A stretch of 64,000 nt of DNA from Jeotgalibacillus aurantiacus (GTDB lineage Bacteria > Bacillota > Bacilli > Bacillales > Jeotgalibacillaceae): NCBI RefSeq assembly GCF_020595125.1, contig NZ_JACNMS010000003.1, forward strand, positions 372,001-436,000. Direction: 5' to 3'. The position numbers and the translations under genes are program-made. The notes beneath the pieces are model-generated. The model did not search any database. It was not told the DNA's origin and saw nothing but the letters and a program-made list of their open reading frames with translations. Each line of letters opens with the position of its first letter. Position 1 is the first letter of the stretch. Below, piece after piece: positions 16,643-24,698 of this stretch.

Positions 16643-17599
16643 CTAAGGCTGATCATTCTTTTCCCATACCTTTAAAGACGGGTAAGGATCAAATGCCCAT
16701 TGTGTGCGGCCGTTTTCCATATACAGTCCGTAATGCATATGAGGAGGGAATTTGCCGCTTGTTCCTTCTTTCCCGTAACCGGAGCTGCCGACATACCCTA
16801 ACCGATCACCCGGTTTTACATAATTCCCTTTCTTTAACCCTTTTTCAAAACCGGACAGGTGGGCGTAGTAGTGATAGACGTTGTGAATATCACGGAGGCC
16901 GACACGCCAGCCGCCATAATCATTCCAGCCCAGCTCTTCGATTTTGCCATAGGTGGTGGCAAGAACAGGTGTCCCGTAGCCGGCAAATAAGTCCGTTCCT
17001 TCGTGCATTCTCCTGCCACCCCAGCCCCGTTTATCGCCCCATGTACTCCGGTAACTGTATTCATAGTTTTTAGCTAAAGGGAATACGTGCTGATAGAGAT
17101 CGAGTGAATTGAAGTGCTGATAGATCTCAGAAATGGTCATGACCTGCCGGATGCTTTCTTTTCTTTCGTAATAGTAGGTCATGGCCTGCTCGAAGGAGTC
17201 AAACTGTTGAATAAAGTCAGCCATTGACCCAAAGATATCCTCAGGATCATTCGGATCGGCTTTCCCATCACCATTTGCATCCAGCCCGATACCACCAAAA
17301 AAAGAAATAAAGTAAGGGGACAGGTTACTTTGATCAGGATGAAGGGGACCGAACCATTTATCGTCAGGGATGGTTAAAGAAAGAGGTCCCTCTTTTTTCT
17401 CAAGATCAGAACGCACCGGCTGAATATTGCGTTCAAACTGATCAACAGCAGCCAGGTAATACCACGGTACAGCCTGATGCTGATAAAGGTTGTAATAGCT
17501 TAATCGTTCCTTCAGCAGGTCCTCCCGCTTTGTTTCTTGAGCCAGCGCGGAGGCAGGGAATAAAAATATGAATACAATAAGCCATACTCCAATTTTCAA
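16643..17599 (-). CDS. lytH: M23 metallopeptidase, LytH-like L-Ala-D-Glu endopeptidase
   Basis: A 318-residue secreted peptidase. A signal peptide (GVWLIVFIFLFPASALA) is followed by a helical region with a calcium-loop-like DANGDGKADPNDPEDIF. The LytM/M23 catalytic domain (about residues 200-305) has zinc ligands in HEGTDLFA, HYYAHLSG and PHMHYGLY. In Bacillus LytH trims cortex and wall peptides late in sporulation; length and order agree. The start is TTG at 17599, preceded by GAGAGGTGA; a GTG at 17608 lies inside that ribosome site. The LytH name is based on recalled similarity, the M23 assignment on motifs. Confidence 0.8.
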   Translation of the reverse strand: MKIGVWLIVFIFLFPASALAQETKREDLLKERLSYYNLYQHQAVPWYYLAAVDQFERNIQPVRSDLEKKEGPLSLTIPDDKWFGPLHPDQSNLSPYFISFFGGIGLDANGDGKADPNDPEDIFGSMADFIQQFDSFEQAMTYYYERKESIRQVMTISEIYQHFNSLDLYQHVFPLAKNYEYSYRSTWGDKRGWGGRRMHEGTDLFAGYGTPVLATTYGKIEELGWNDYGGWRVGLRDIHNVYHYYAHLSGFEKGLKKGNYVKPGDRLGYVGSSGYGKEGTSGKFPPHMHYGLYMENGRTQWAFDPYPSLKVWEKNDQP

Positions 17600-17697
17600 T
17601 AAAATCACCTCTCGGGTAGTATGACCCGTTCAAAAAAGAATTATTGACCTGTGTTTTACCAGAATGCTTTTTATATTCCTGATCCTGCTAAATAGAA

Positions 17698-17735
17698 CAT
17701 GACACCTGTCATGAATGATCCCTTACACTCATGAC
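17698..17735 (+). promoter_or_regulatory. Probable DesR operator region upstream of des
   Basis: CATGACA-CC-TGTCATG (17698-17713) is a perfect inverted repeat, and a TCATGAC half-site follows at 17729-17735. A plausible -10 TATGAT lies at 17759-17764 with a weak -35, so the palindrome is just upstream of the promoter, as expected for an activator. Assignment to DesR rests on context. Confidence 0.6.
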
Positions 17736-17794
17736 TTATTTTTAAATGGGGAAAGCTTTATGATGAGGTCATAAGAGCAACAGAGGAGGAAATC

Positions 17795-18838
17795 ATGACG
17801 AAACAAAAGATTGCCGAGCTGCGTAAAAGTGTCTCTCCTTATGAAAAAACAGACTTAAAAGCAAGCGTCAGACAAATGATTAATACCATTCCACCGTTTT
17901 TTATATTATGGTTTTTAGCCTATCAGAGCCTTGAAATTTCTTATCTGCTGACATTAGGACTGGGGATCATTGCTGCAGGATTTGTAGTAAGAATTTTCAT
18001 CATCTTCCATGACTGCTGTCACGGGTCATTTTTTAAAAACAAAAAGCTGAATAACCTCGTCGGTACCATCACCGGCATTATTACGATGTTTCCGTATGAA
18101 AAGTGGAAGCGTGAACACTCGATCCACCACGCAACGAGCGGAAATCTTGATAAGCGTGGAACAGGTGACATCTGGATCATGACAGTGGAAGAATACAAAA
18201 AGGCATCGTGGAAAGAACGTTTATCTTATCGCCTATACCGTAATCCACTAGTGATGTTTGGTCTTGGACCAGTGTATTTGTTCCTTGTTACGAACCGGAT
18301 GAATCGTAGTGACGCAAGGAAAAAAGAGCGTAAAAATACGTATTTGACGAATATCTCAATTGTAGTGTTATATACATTGATGGTCCTTCTGGTCGGCTGG
18401 GAAGCGTTTCTGCTTGTACATGGCCCGATCATGTTCGTATCAGGGATGCTTGGCATCTGGCTGTTTTATGTACAGCATCAGTTCGAGGATTCTTACTTTG
18501 AAGACGAATCTGAATGGGATTATGTCAAAGCAGCGGTTGACGGCAGCTCCTATTACAAGCTTCCTAAAGTGCTTCAGTGGGTAACGGGCAACATCGGCTA
18601 CCACCATGTGCACCATCTGAGCCCGAGAGTGCCGAACTACCATCTTGAAAAAGCACACGAATCAACACCGCCATTACAAAAAGCAACAACGATTACCATG
18701 AAATCAAGTCTCGAATCCATCCGCTTCCGTCTGTACGACGAAACGCGCAAAACCTTTGTCAGCTTTAATGAAGTCAAACAGCAGCTGAAAAAAGAAAAAA
18801 TGCGCCTTGAAATGAGAAGGATGCAGACAAAACAATAA
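17795..18838 (+). CDS. des: Membrane phospholipid acyl desaturase (Des, delta-5 type)
   Basis: A 347-residue integral membrane di-iron desaturase that introduces a cis double bond into lipid acyl chains after a temperature drop. The three histidine boxes are intact: HDCCH (about residue 71), HSIHH (about 107) and HHVHH (about 270). Four hydrophobic helices surround them, and LDKRGTGDIW and YVQHQFEDSYFE also match B. subtilis Des closely. AGAGGAGG lies 6 nt before the ATG. The kinase and regulator genes desK and desR follow directly, with a hairpin terminator and a family A palindrome in between. Confidence 0.96.
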   Translation: MTKQKIAELRKSVSPYEKTDLKASVRQMINTIPPFFILWFLAYQSLEISYLLTLGLGIIAAGFVVRIFIIFHDCCHGSFFKNKKLNNLVGTITGIITMFPYEKWKREHSIHHATSGNLDKRGTGDIWIMTVEEYKKASWKERLSYRLYRNPLVMFGLGPVYLFLVTNRMNRSDARKKERKNTYLTNISIVVLYTLMVLLVGWEAFLLVHGPIMFVSGMLGIWLFYVQHQFEDSYFEDESEWDYVKAAVDGSSYYKLPKVLQWVTGNIGYHHVHHLSPRVPNYHLEKAHESTPPLQKATTITMKSSLESIRFRLYDETRKTFVSFNEVKQQLKKEKMRLEMRRMQTKQ

Positions 18839-18848
18839 TCGCTTTTGA

Positions 18849-18880
18849 AACCGCGTCCTGTTTTAGGATGCGGTTTTTTT
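18849..18880 (+). terminator. des terminator
   Basis: ACCGCGTCCT pairs with AGGATGCGGT around a four-T loop and is followed by a seven-T run that abuts the family A palindrome. Confidence 0.85.
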
Positions 18881-18932
18881 GGGGACGGAGCGCCTGTTCC
18901 TTTTTGCAAAAAGGAACAGGCGCTCCGTCCCC
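18881..18932. repeat. Dispersed palindrome family A, copy 3
   Basis: Two perfect 25-bp arms (GGGGACGGAGCGCCTG then TTCCTTTTT) are separated by only 2 bp (GC). The arm variant is CGCC/GGCG instead of CGGG/CCCG in copies 1 and 2. It lies between the des terminator and desK. Confidence 0.92.
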
Positions 18933-18969
18933 ATGTTATACTTATTCATAACAGAAAGGACGGAGCATC

Positions 18970-20103
18970 ATGCAAAACTGGTATAACATTTTCCCGAAGA
19001 ATACAGGCTTGAATATTTATATATGGATTATTTTCTGTATGCTGCCGTTTTATTTTATTTTCAGGTCATCTACCTGGCTTGAGATTTCGGTCGGTGTTTT
19101 GATGATTTTGATTTTCTTTGTTTCCTACCGCCTGACTTTTTTGACGAAGGGCTGGCTGAATTATGTTTGGGTAGGAATTGCGATTGCGATCAGTATTGCG
19201 ATGACGGTGCTGTTTGGCTTTGTTTATTTTGCGATATTTCTTTCTTTTATGATTGGTACGGTACAGAATAAGGTTGGTTTTTTTACACTTTACGGTATTT
19301 TGGTCGGCTCAACGATTGTGACGGTTAACATTGCTTTCTTCACGCAGGATCAGCTGTTTTTCACGCAGTTTCCGTTTGTGTTTATCAGTGTAATCGGTGT
19401 TATTTTACTGCCGATTAATTCGTATAACCGGATGAAGCGTCAGAAGCTCGAAGGTCAGCTGGAATACGCGCAGAAGCGGATTTCCGATCTGATGGTGATG
19501 GAGGAGCGTCAGCGGATAGCCCGTGACCTGCATGATACGCTCGGGCAGAAGCTATCGTTAATTGGTTTAAAAAGTGATCTGGCGAGTAAGCTGCTGGTTG
19601 CAAATCCTGAGTCTGCGAAAAATGAGCTGAAGGATATCCATCAGACAGCCCGCACCGCTTTAAAAGAAGTGCGTGAACTCGTGTCTGATATGAGGGGAAC
19701 AAAGCTTGAAGATGAAATTTATCATATACGTGAACTGCTCAATGCGGCCAGAATGAAAGTGGAGGTGAAGGGAGATCCTGCTTTGAAAAACGTTCCGCTT
19801 TTAGTGGAGAATGTAGTGAGTATGTGTGTAAAAGAAGCTGTAACGAATGTGGTGAAACACAGCAGTGCTACTCAGTGCCAGGTAGAAGTACAACAGCTAC
19901 CTAAGGAATTGCGCATCACAGTGGAGGATAACGGTAGCGGGTTTTCTACTGACCGTTTCTCAGAAGGTAACGGGATTCGCGGCATGAGGGAGCGACTGGA
20001 GTTTGTGAATGGATCGCTGGATATAAAAAATGGATTAGGCACGACGGTTATCATCAGTGTGCCAACCATTGTGAAGCACTCGTCTAAGGAGGAAACAGGA
20101 TGA
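18970..20103 (+). CDS. desK: Cold-sensing histidine kinase DesK
   Basis: A 377-residue HPK7-type kinase/phosphatase. Residues 1-155 hold four or five membrane helices that sense bilayer thickness. A linker leads to the dimerisation domain with the phospho-acceptor in RQRIARDLHDTLGQK (His about 188). The ATPase domain follows, with the N-box in CVKEAVTNVVKHS, DNGSGF and GIRGMRERL. The start at 18970 has GGACGGAG upstream. The gene overlaps desR by 4 bp (ATGA). It lies directly downstream of des, its known target in B. subtilis. Confidence 0.95.
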   Translation: MQNWYNIFPKNTGLNIYIWIIFCMLPFYFIFRSSTWLEISVGVLMILIFFVSYRLTFLTKGWLNYVWVGIAIAISIAMTVLFGFVYFAIFLSFMIGTVQNKVGFFTLYGILVGSTIVTVNIAFFTQDQLFFTQFPFVFISVIGVILLPINSYNRMKRQKLEGQLEYAQKRISDLMVMEERQRIARDLHDTLGQKLSLIGLKSDLASKLLVANPESAKNELKDIHQTARTALKEVRELVSDMRGTKLEDEIYHIRELLNAARMKVEVKGDPALKNVPLLVENVVSMCVKEAVTNVVKHSSATQCQVEVQQLPKELRITVEDNGSGFSTDRFSEGNGIRGMRERLEFVNGSLDIKNGLGTTVIISVPTIVKHSSKEETG

Positions 20104-20699
20104 TTCGGATTGTACTGGCGGAAGACCAAACGATGCTGCTTGGCGCGCTTGGTTCTCTGCTCGATTTAGAGGAGGATCTGCAGGTGGTCGGGAAAGCGAA
20201 AAATGGGGAAGAAGCCATTGAGATGGTTCGTTCGCTTCAGCCTGACGTCTGTATCATGGATATTGAAATGCCGTTAAAAACTGGACTTGATGCGGCTGAA
20301 GAGCTAAAGGATGAGCCGTGTAAAATCATCATTCTGACGACATTTGCCCGTCCGGGATATTTTGAACGGGCACGCAATGCAGGTGTCAGCGGGTATTTGC
20401 TGAAGGACAGTCCGAGTGAGGAGCTCGCGCGTTCGATCCGGACGATTATGGAAGGACGCAGAATTTATGCGCCGGAGCTCGTTGATATGGCGCTGACTGA
20501 ACCGAATCCGCTGACGGAGCGGGAGCAGGAGGTCATGGAGCTGATTGCTGAGGGTAAAACGACGAAGGAAATTGCGGGCACATTGTTTATTACGAATGGA
20601 ACGGTGCGGAATTATATTTCGGTGATCCTCGATAAGCTTGAGGTGTCGAACCGGATTGAAGCGATTTCGCGTTTTCGTGAGAAGGGCTGGTTTAAGTAG
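20100..20699 (+). CDS. desR: Response regulator DesR (NarL/LuxR family)
   Basis: A 199-residue regulator. The receiver domain (1-120) has acidic residues in LAEDQ, the phospho-acceptor aspartate in VCIMDIEMP (about residue 54) and a lysine in LLKDS. The C-terminal LuxR-type helix-turn-helix is LTEREQEVMELIAEGKTTKE through NGTVRNYISVIL. Phosphorylated by DesK in the cold, it activates des. AAGGAGG lies 8 nt before the start and the gene overlaps desK by 4 bp, so the two are translationally coupled. Confidence 0.95.
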   Translation: MIRIVLAEDQTMLLGALGSLLDLEEDLQVVGKAKNGEEAIEMVRSLQPDVCIMDIEMPLKTGLDAAEELKDEPCKIIILTTFARPGYFERARNAGVSGYLLKDSPSEELARSIRTIMEGRRIYAPELVDMALTEPNPLTEREQEVMELIAEGKTTKEIAGTLFITNGTVRNYISVILDKLEVSNRIEAISRFREKGWFK

Positions 20700-20764
20700 A
20701 CGTCTCTGTGAGGGGGCGTTTTTCTTTTAATCCAAAATCGCGCCGGGATCATCCTCCGCTCGCG

Positions 20765-20945
20765 GCCGGGGGTTCGAAGGATTTTAGTCGGGGTTCGCGG
20801 GATTTTGATGTTGTTTCGAAAGATTTGGTGTGTGGTTCGTGAGATTTTCGAGAAGGTTCGCAGGGTTTCGATCATGTTTCGTAAAATAAGGTCATTTGAC
20901 TTATCCGGATTAGGTTCGTTTCACAATTCCAATCGGGATTTTAGA
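20765..20945. repeat. 21-bp-phased intergenic array 3 (TTCG...GATTTT motif)
   Basis: Six consecutive units have their TTCG core at 20773, 20794, 20815, 20836, 20857 and 20878, exactly 21 bp apart, most followed after 2-3 bases by GATTT. Further degenerate copies lie at about 20915 and 20930. A typical unit is GGTTCGCGGGATTTTGATG. The array fills most of the 397-bp gap between desR and cydD; the rest is the cydD promoter region. Confidence 0.85.
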
Positions 20946-21036
20946 CAAAATTACATGTCTGAACACTGTACACATGCTGCGAATCCCTATGAGGTGAAAT
21001 TTCACGTATAATTCGTTATAATAAGACTAACTATAA

Positions 21037-21054
21037 TTGTGAAATACTTCACAT
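21037..21054. promoter_or_regulatory. Rex-like operator upstream of cydD
   Basis: TTGTGA-AATACT-TCACAT matches the Rex consensus TTGTGA-x6-TCACAA with one mismatch. It overlaps a TATAAT at 21032-21037, and a second TATAAT lies at 21017-21022, so binding would block promoters. A related palindrome with a shorter spacer (GTGA-AATT-TCAC) lies near 20994. Confidence 0.7.
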
Positions 21055-21096
21055 TTAAAAGATTCATGCCATTTCTGAGAATGGAGAGAGCTTAAA

Positions 21097-22824
21097 ATGA
21101 ACGAATTGGCTCGTTATGCGAGAGAGTATAAGGGGACGCTTATTCTGCTGGTTACGATTGCGATTTTGTCTGGTGCGAGTATTATTGCACAGGCTTATTT
21201 TATCGTGCGGATTGTGGATCAGATTTTTCTGCAGGATGCCGGTTGGAATGATGTGTTGCCGTTGTTTGGCTGGCTTGCTGTTGCGCTTGTAGCCCGTGCG
21301 ATGCTGACGTTTGCGAGTGGAAGAACGGGAGCGTGGATGGCTGCGAAGGTGAAACAGACGATCCGCGAGCAGCTGTTGGCTAAATATACGAGAAATCCTG
21401 TGCAGGCTTCTTTGCAGGGGCAGTCGGGAAGAAAGATCAGTGTGATGCTCGATGCGGTTGATGAGGTGGACAGCTATTTCAGCCGTTATATCCCGCAGGT
21501 GATCCAGACGTCGATTGTTCCGCTGATGATTTTGATTGTAGCTTTTACACAGGATTTAATTTCAGCGCTGATTCTGATGGTGACAGCGCCGTTTATCCCC
21601 CTGTTTTTTGTGATTATCGGAATTAAGACGCAGAAGAAATCTGAAGAGCAGATGGGACAGTTATCTGCTTTTTCCGGGACTTTTCTGGATACGCTTCAGG
21701 GACTGACAACGCTGAAGCTGTTTGGACAGTCTAAAAAACAGCGTGATGCGATTGAGGATAGCAGCTTTAAGTTCAGGGATGCCACGCTTGAGGTGTTGAA
21801 GGTGGCTTTCATTTCGTCACTGATGCTTGAGTATATTTCGATGCTTGGGGTTGGATTGATCGCGCTTGAACTTGGGTTGAGGCTCGTTCTTTTTGAAAGC
21901 GTGACCTTCTTTACGGCGTTTTTCCTGCTTGTTTTGGCGCCGGAATTTTATGTGGCGATTCGTGAGCTGGGTAGTGCTTTTCATACAGGACGCGGAAGTA
22001 TGGGAGCCGCAGCGCTCATTACGTCTGAGCTTGATCAAAAAGAGGATCGGGTGCAGTGGGGAGAACGTGTTTTAAGCGGTGATCAGCCTCCTGAAATTGT
22101 TTTTAAGGATGTTCAATTCCAATATGGTGAAAACGGCTTTAAACTCGGTCCTCTTAACGCGGGCATATCACCCTTTGAAAAATCTGCGCTGATTGGAAAG
22201 AGTGGATCGGGTAAAACGACAGCACTGCATTTATTAAGTGGTCTTGTCGCACCTTCTGATGGGACGATATTGGTTAATAACCGCCCGTTAAGTGAATATA
22301 CCGAGGATAGCTGGTTTTCTAAGCTGAGTTATATTTCCCAGCAGCCTTTTATTTTCTCTGGAACGCTTGCTGATAATATTGCGATCGGCAGCAACCGTCA
22401 TGCAACTCGTGAGGACATTAAGCTCGCAGCTGAAAAGGCAGGTCTCGGGGAATTGATTGTATCACTTGAAAAAGGACTTGATACGCCTGTTGGTGAAGCG
22501 GGCAGAGGGCTGTCAGGAGGAGAAAAGCAGCGTCTTGCTTTAGCCAGAGCCTTTTTGAAAAAGCCATCTGTGATTCTTTTCGATGAACCTACGACGGGTC
22601 TTGATTTGAAAACAGAAAGAATTTTAACGTCGTCCATGAAGGAGCTGGGTGAGCACGCAACCGTCATCACAGTTGCTCACAGATTGTATACGATCCGTCA
22701 GGCTGATCAGATCTTACTGCTTGAGGACGGAACATTATCAGCAAAAGGAACGCATGATGAACTGCTGAAATCAGCTTCCTATCGCGAAATGGTCAATGTT
22801 CAGCAAGGAGGAGTACCTCAATGA
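21097..22824 (+). CDS. cydD: Thiol reductant ABC exporter subunit CydD
   Basis: A 575-residue fused permease-ATPase half transporter. Six membrane helices occupy about residues 15-300, then the nucleotide domain with Walker A IGKSGSGKTTALH, signature LSGGEKQRLALARAFL and Walker B VILFDEPTTGLD. CydDC exports thiols such as glutathione or cysteine and is needed to assemble cytochrome bd oxidase. The gene overlaps cydC by 4 bp (ATGA). A Rex-like site upstream predicts induction at high NADH. cydAB are not in this window. Confidence 0.92.
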   Translation: MNELARYAREYKGTLILLVTIAILSGASIIAQAYFIVRIVDQIFLQDAGWNDVLPLFGWLAVALVARAMLTFASGRTGAWMAAKVKQTIREQLLAKYTRNPVQASLQGQSGRKISVMLDAVDEVDSYFSRYIPQVIQTSIVPLMILIVAFTQDLISALILMVTAPFIPLFFVIIGIKTQKKSEEQMGQLSAFSGTFLDTLQGLTTLKLFGQSKKQRDAIEDSSFKFRDATLEVLKVAFISSLMLEYISMLGVGLIALELGLRLVLFESVTFFTAFFLLVLAPEFYVAIRELGSAFHTGRGSMGAAALITSELDQKEDRVQWGERVLSGDQPPEIVFKDVQFQYGENGFKLGPLNAGISPFEKSALIGKSGSGKTTALHLLSGLVAPSDGTILVNNRPLSEYTEDSWFSKLSYISQQPFIFSGTLADNIAIGSNRHATREDIKLAAEKAGLGELIVSLEKGLDTPVGEAGRGLSGGEKQRLALARAFLKKPSVILFDEPTTGLDLKTERILTSSMKELGEHATVITVAHRLYTIRQADQILLLEDGTLSAKGTHDELLKSASYREMVNVQQGGVPQ

Positions 22825-24533
22825 GTGACCTGAGAATTGTGTTAAAGGAAATCGCCAGAGAGCGTAAGGATGTATGGTATTCAGTCCTGTTTGGCTTCCT
22901 TGGAGGTGCAACGACAGCTGGTCTGTTTGCCTCCAGTGGTTATTTGATTTCCAAAGCGGCACTAGTTCCGCCGGTGTATACTCTGGCTTTAATGATTGCC
23001 TTTTTAAAGGTATTCGGTCTTGCTAAAGCCGGTAGCCGATACGGGGAGCGCATATACTCGCACCGCGCGACGTTTAATATACTCGCCAGAATCAGGGTGA
23101 ATTTCTTTGAAAAGCTTGAGCCGCTTGCACCGGGTATTTTTCAGAAATTCCGTAGCGGTGATCTTCTGGCAAGGATCGTTGGAGATGTGGAAAGTCTTCA
23201 GAACTTTTTTCTCCGCGTTTACTATCCGCCGGTTGTGCTTGTGCTGATCTTCCTCAGTACGATGTTTTTCACCGCTTTTTATTCGATCTGGATTTCGGTG
23301 CTGTTTTTGGCAGGATTGCTGTTAACAGGTCTGATTCTCCCGGCACTTTTTGCGTTGCGCCGCAAGAAGCTTGAAGAAGAGGTGAGAGAGACGCGCGCTG
23401 CGTTATCAACCGATGCGGCTGAAGTGCTGTATGGTTTCAGGGATCTGAAAATTTATCAGCAGCTGGTTCAAAAGCAGGAAGCATTAAGACAGTCTGCTGC
23501 TTCCTATGTCAGCAACCAGGAAAAAACGGGCAGTCAGGGGATGCTGAATCAGTCGTTTAACCAGTCTGCCGGATTGCTTGTGTCTTGGGGTGTGCTTGCG
23601 ATGAGTGTGTATCTGGCGGTTAACGGAGAGCTGGATGCACTGTTTCTCGCCATGCTCGTCATGCTTGCACTGACTGTTTTTGAAAATGCGACGCCGATGG
23701 CTTTGTTGGCCAATCACTATGAAGATAGTCGTCATGCGGCTCAGCGGTTAAATGAGGTAACGGATATGAAGCCGGCTGAAGCCGTTGAACCTTTTCAGTC
23801 ACTGGAAAAAACGGTATTAGATCTTCAGTTCAAGGACGTATCCTACACATTTGAAGGGGAATCGCGTCCGGTTGTTGATTCTGTCAGCTTTTCACTTCCA
23901 GCCGGTTCAAAAACAGCGATTGTCGGGGCCAGCGGATCAGGTAAGTCGACCATTTTCCAACTCATTCTCGGCATTCTCCGGACAGATGAGGGGGAGGTAT
24001 CGATTGGCGGGAAGAATCTCAAAAATGTTCCGTCACAAGAGATTTGGCGTCACGCCAATGTGGTGATGCAGGAGAACCATTTCTTCTTTGGAACGATCCG
24101 TGATAATCTGATGATAGCAGGAGAGGGGCTTTCGGACGATGAGCTGAATGAAGCGCTGCACTTAATGGATCTGGCACGCTTTACGCTTGATGATCCTGTA
24201 CTTGAAAAAGGTGAAAACCTGTCAGGTGGGGAGCGTCAACGGCTGGCCATTGCCAGGGCGCTGCTGAAAGGGGATCGTCTGTGGCTGCTTGATGAGCCGA
24301 CTTCATCAGTTGACAGCGTGACGGAAAATAAGGTCATGTCAGCCTTATTTGAGAAAGCTGAAAATGATACACTGCTTTTGATCAGTCACCGTTTAACAGG
24401 ACTTGAACAGATGGATCGCATTCTCGTTATGGATCATGGAAAGCTTGTGGAGTCGGGTTCGTATCACGAGCTGATGGAGAAAAAAGGTGTGTTTTTTGAA
24501 ATGAAACAAATTGAGCAGGAAGTGTTTTTATAG
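22821..24533 (+). CDS. cydC: Thiol reductant ABC exporter subunit CydC
   Basis: A 570-residue partner of CydD with the same layout: membrane domain to about residue 310, then Walker A VGASGSGKSTIFQ, signature LSGGERQRLAIARALL and Walker B LWLLDEPTSSVD. The N-terminal stretch FASSGYLISKAALVPPVYTL is characteristic of CydC. AAGGAGG lies 10 nt before the ATG, inside the end of cydD. The two products form the heterodimeric exporter. Confidence 0.92.
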   Translation: MSDLRIVLKEIARERKDVWYSVLFGFLGGATTAGLFASSGYLISKAALVPPVYTLALMIAFLKVFGLAKAGSRYGERIYSHRATFNILARIRVNFFEKLEPLAPGIFQKFRSGDLLARIVGDVESLQNFFLRVYYPPVVLVLIFLSTMFFTAFYSIWISVLFLAGLLLTGLILPALFALRRKKLEEEVRETRAALSTDAAEVLYGFRDLKIYQQLVQKQEALRQSAASYVSNQEKTGSQGMLNQSFNQSAGLLVSWGVLAMSVYLAVNGELDALFLAMLVMLALTVFENATPMALLANHYEDSRHAAQRLNEVTDMKPAEAVEPFQSLEKTVLDLQFKDVSYTFEGESRPVVDSVSFSLPAGSKTAIVGASGSGKSTIFQLILGILRTDEGEVSIGGKNLKNVPSQEIWRHANVVMQENHFFFGTIRDNLMIAGEGLSDDELNEALHLMDLARFTLDDPVLEKGENLSGGERQRLAIARALLKGDRLWLLDEPTSSVDSVTENKVMSALFEKAENDTLLLISHRLTGLEQMDRILVMDHGKLVESGSYHELMEKKGVFFEMKQIEQEVFL

Positions 24534-24541
24534 AAAGAAGG

Positions 24542-24571
24542 GGACAACGGCGATCGCTGTTGTCCTTTTTT
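24542..24571 (+). terminator. cydDC terminator
   Basis: GGACAAC pairs with GTTGTCC, with the inner GCGATCGC also self-complementary; six Ts follow. Confidence 0.88.
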
Positions 24572-24698
24572 GTGTCGATCATCATTTACAACTGCACATT
24601 TAGCAGGCTGCGTTTTATGCATCAAAAGCAACCTCCTAAGAAAACCGATCAATGTTACAATAACCGCATAGAAGATTTGAACAGGAGACGAATGGATC

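Noticed and set aside
20765-20945. CRISPR array
   Set aside because: Units are contiguous 21-mers with degenerate cores and no constant repeat/variable spacer pattern of CRISPR length; no cas genes. The same applies to the other 21-bp arrays.
20991-21006. Second canonical Rex site at GGTGAAATTTCAC
   Set aside because: The half-site spacing is 4 bp rather than 6, so I mention it only as a related palindrome.
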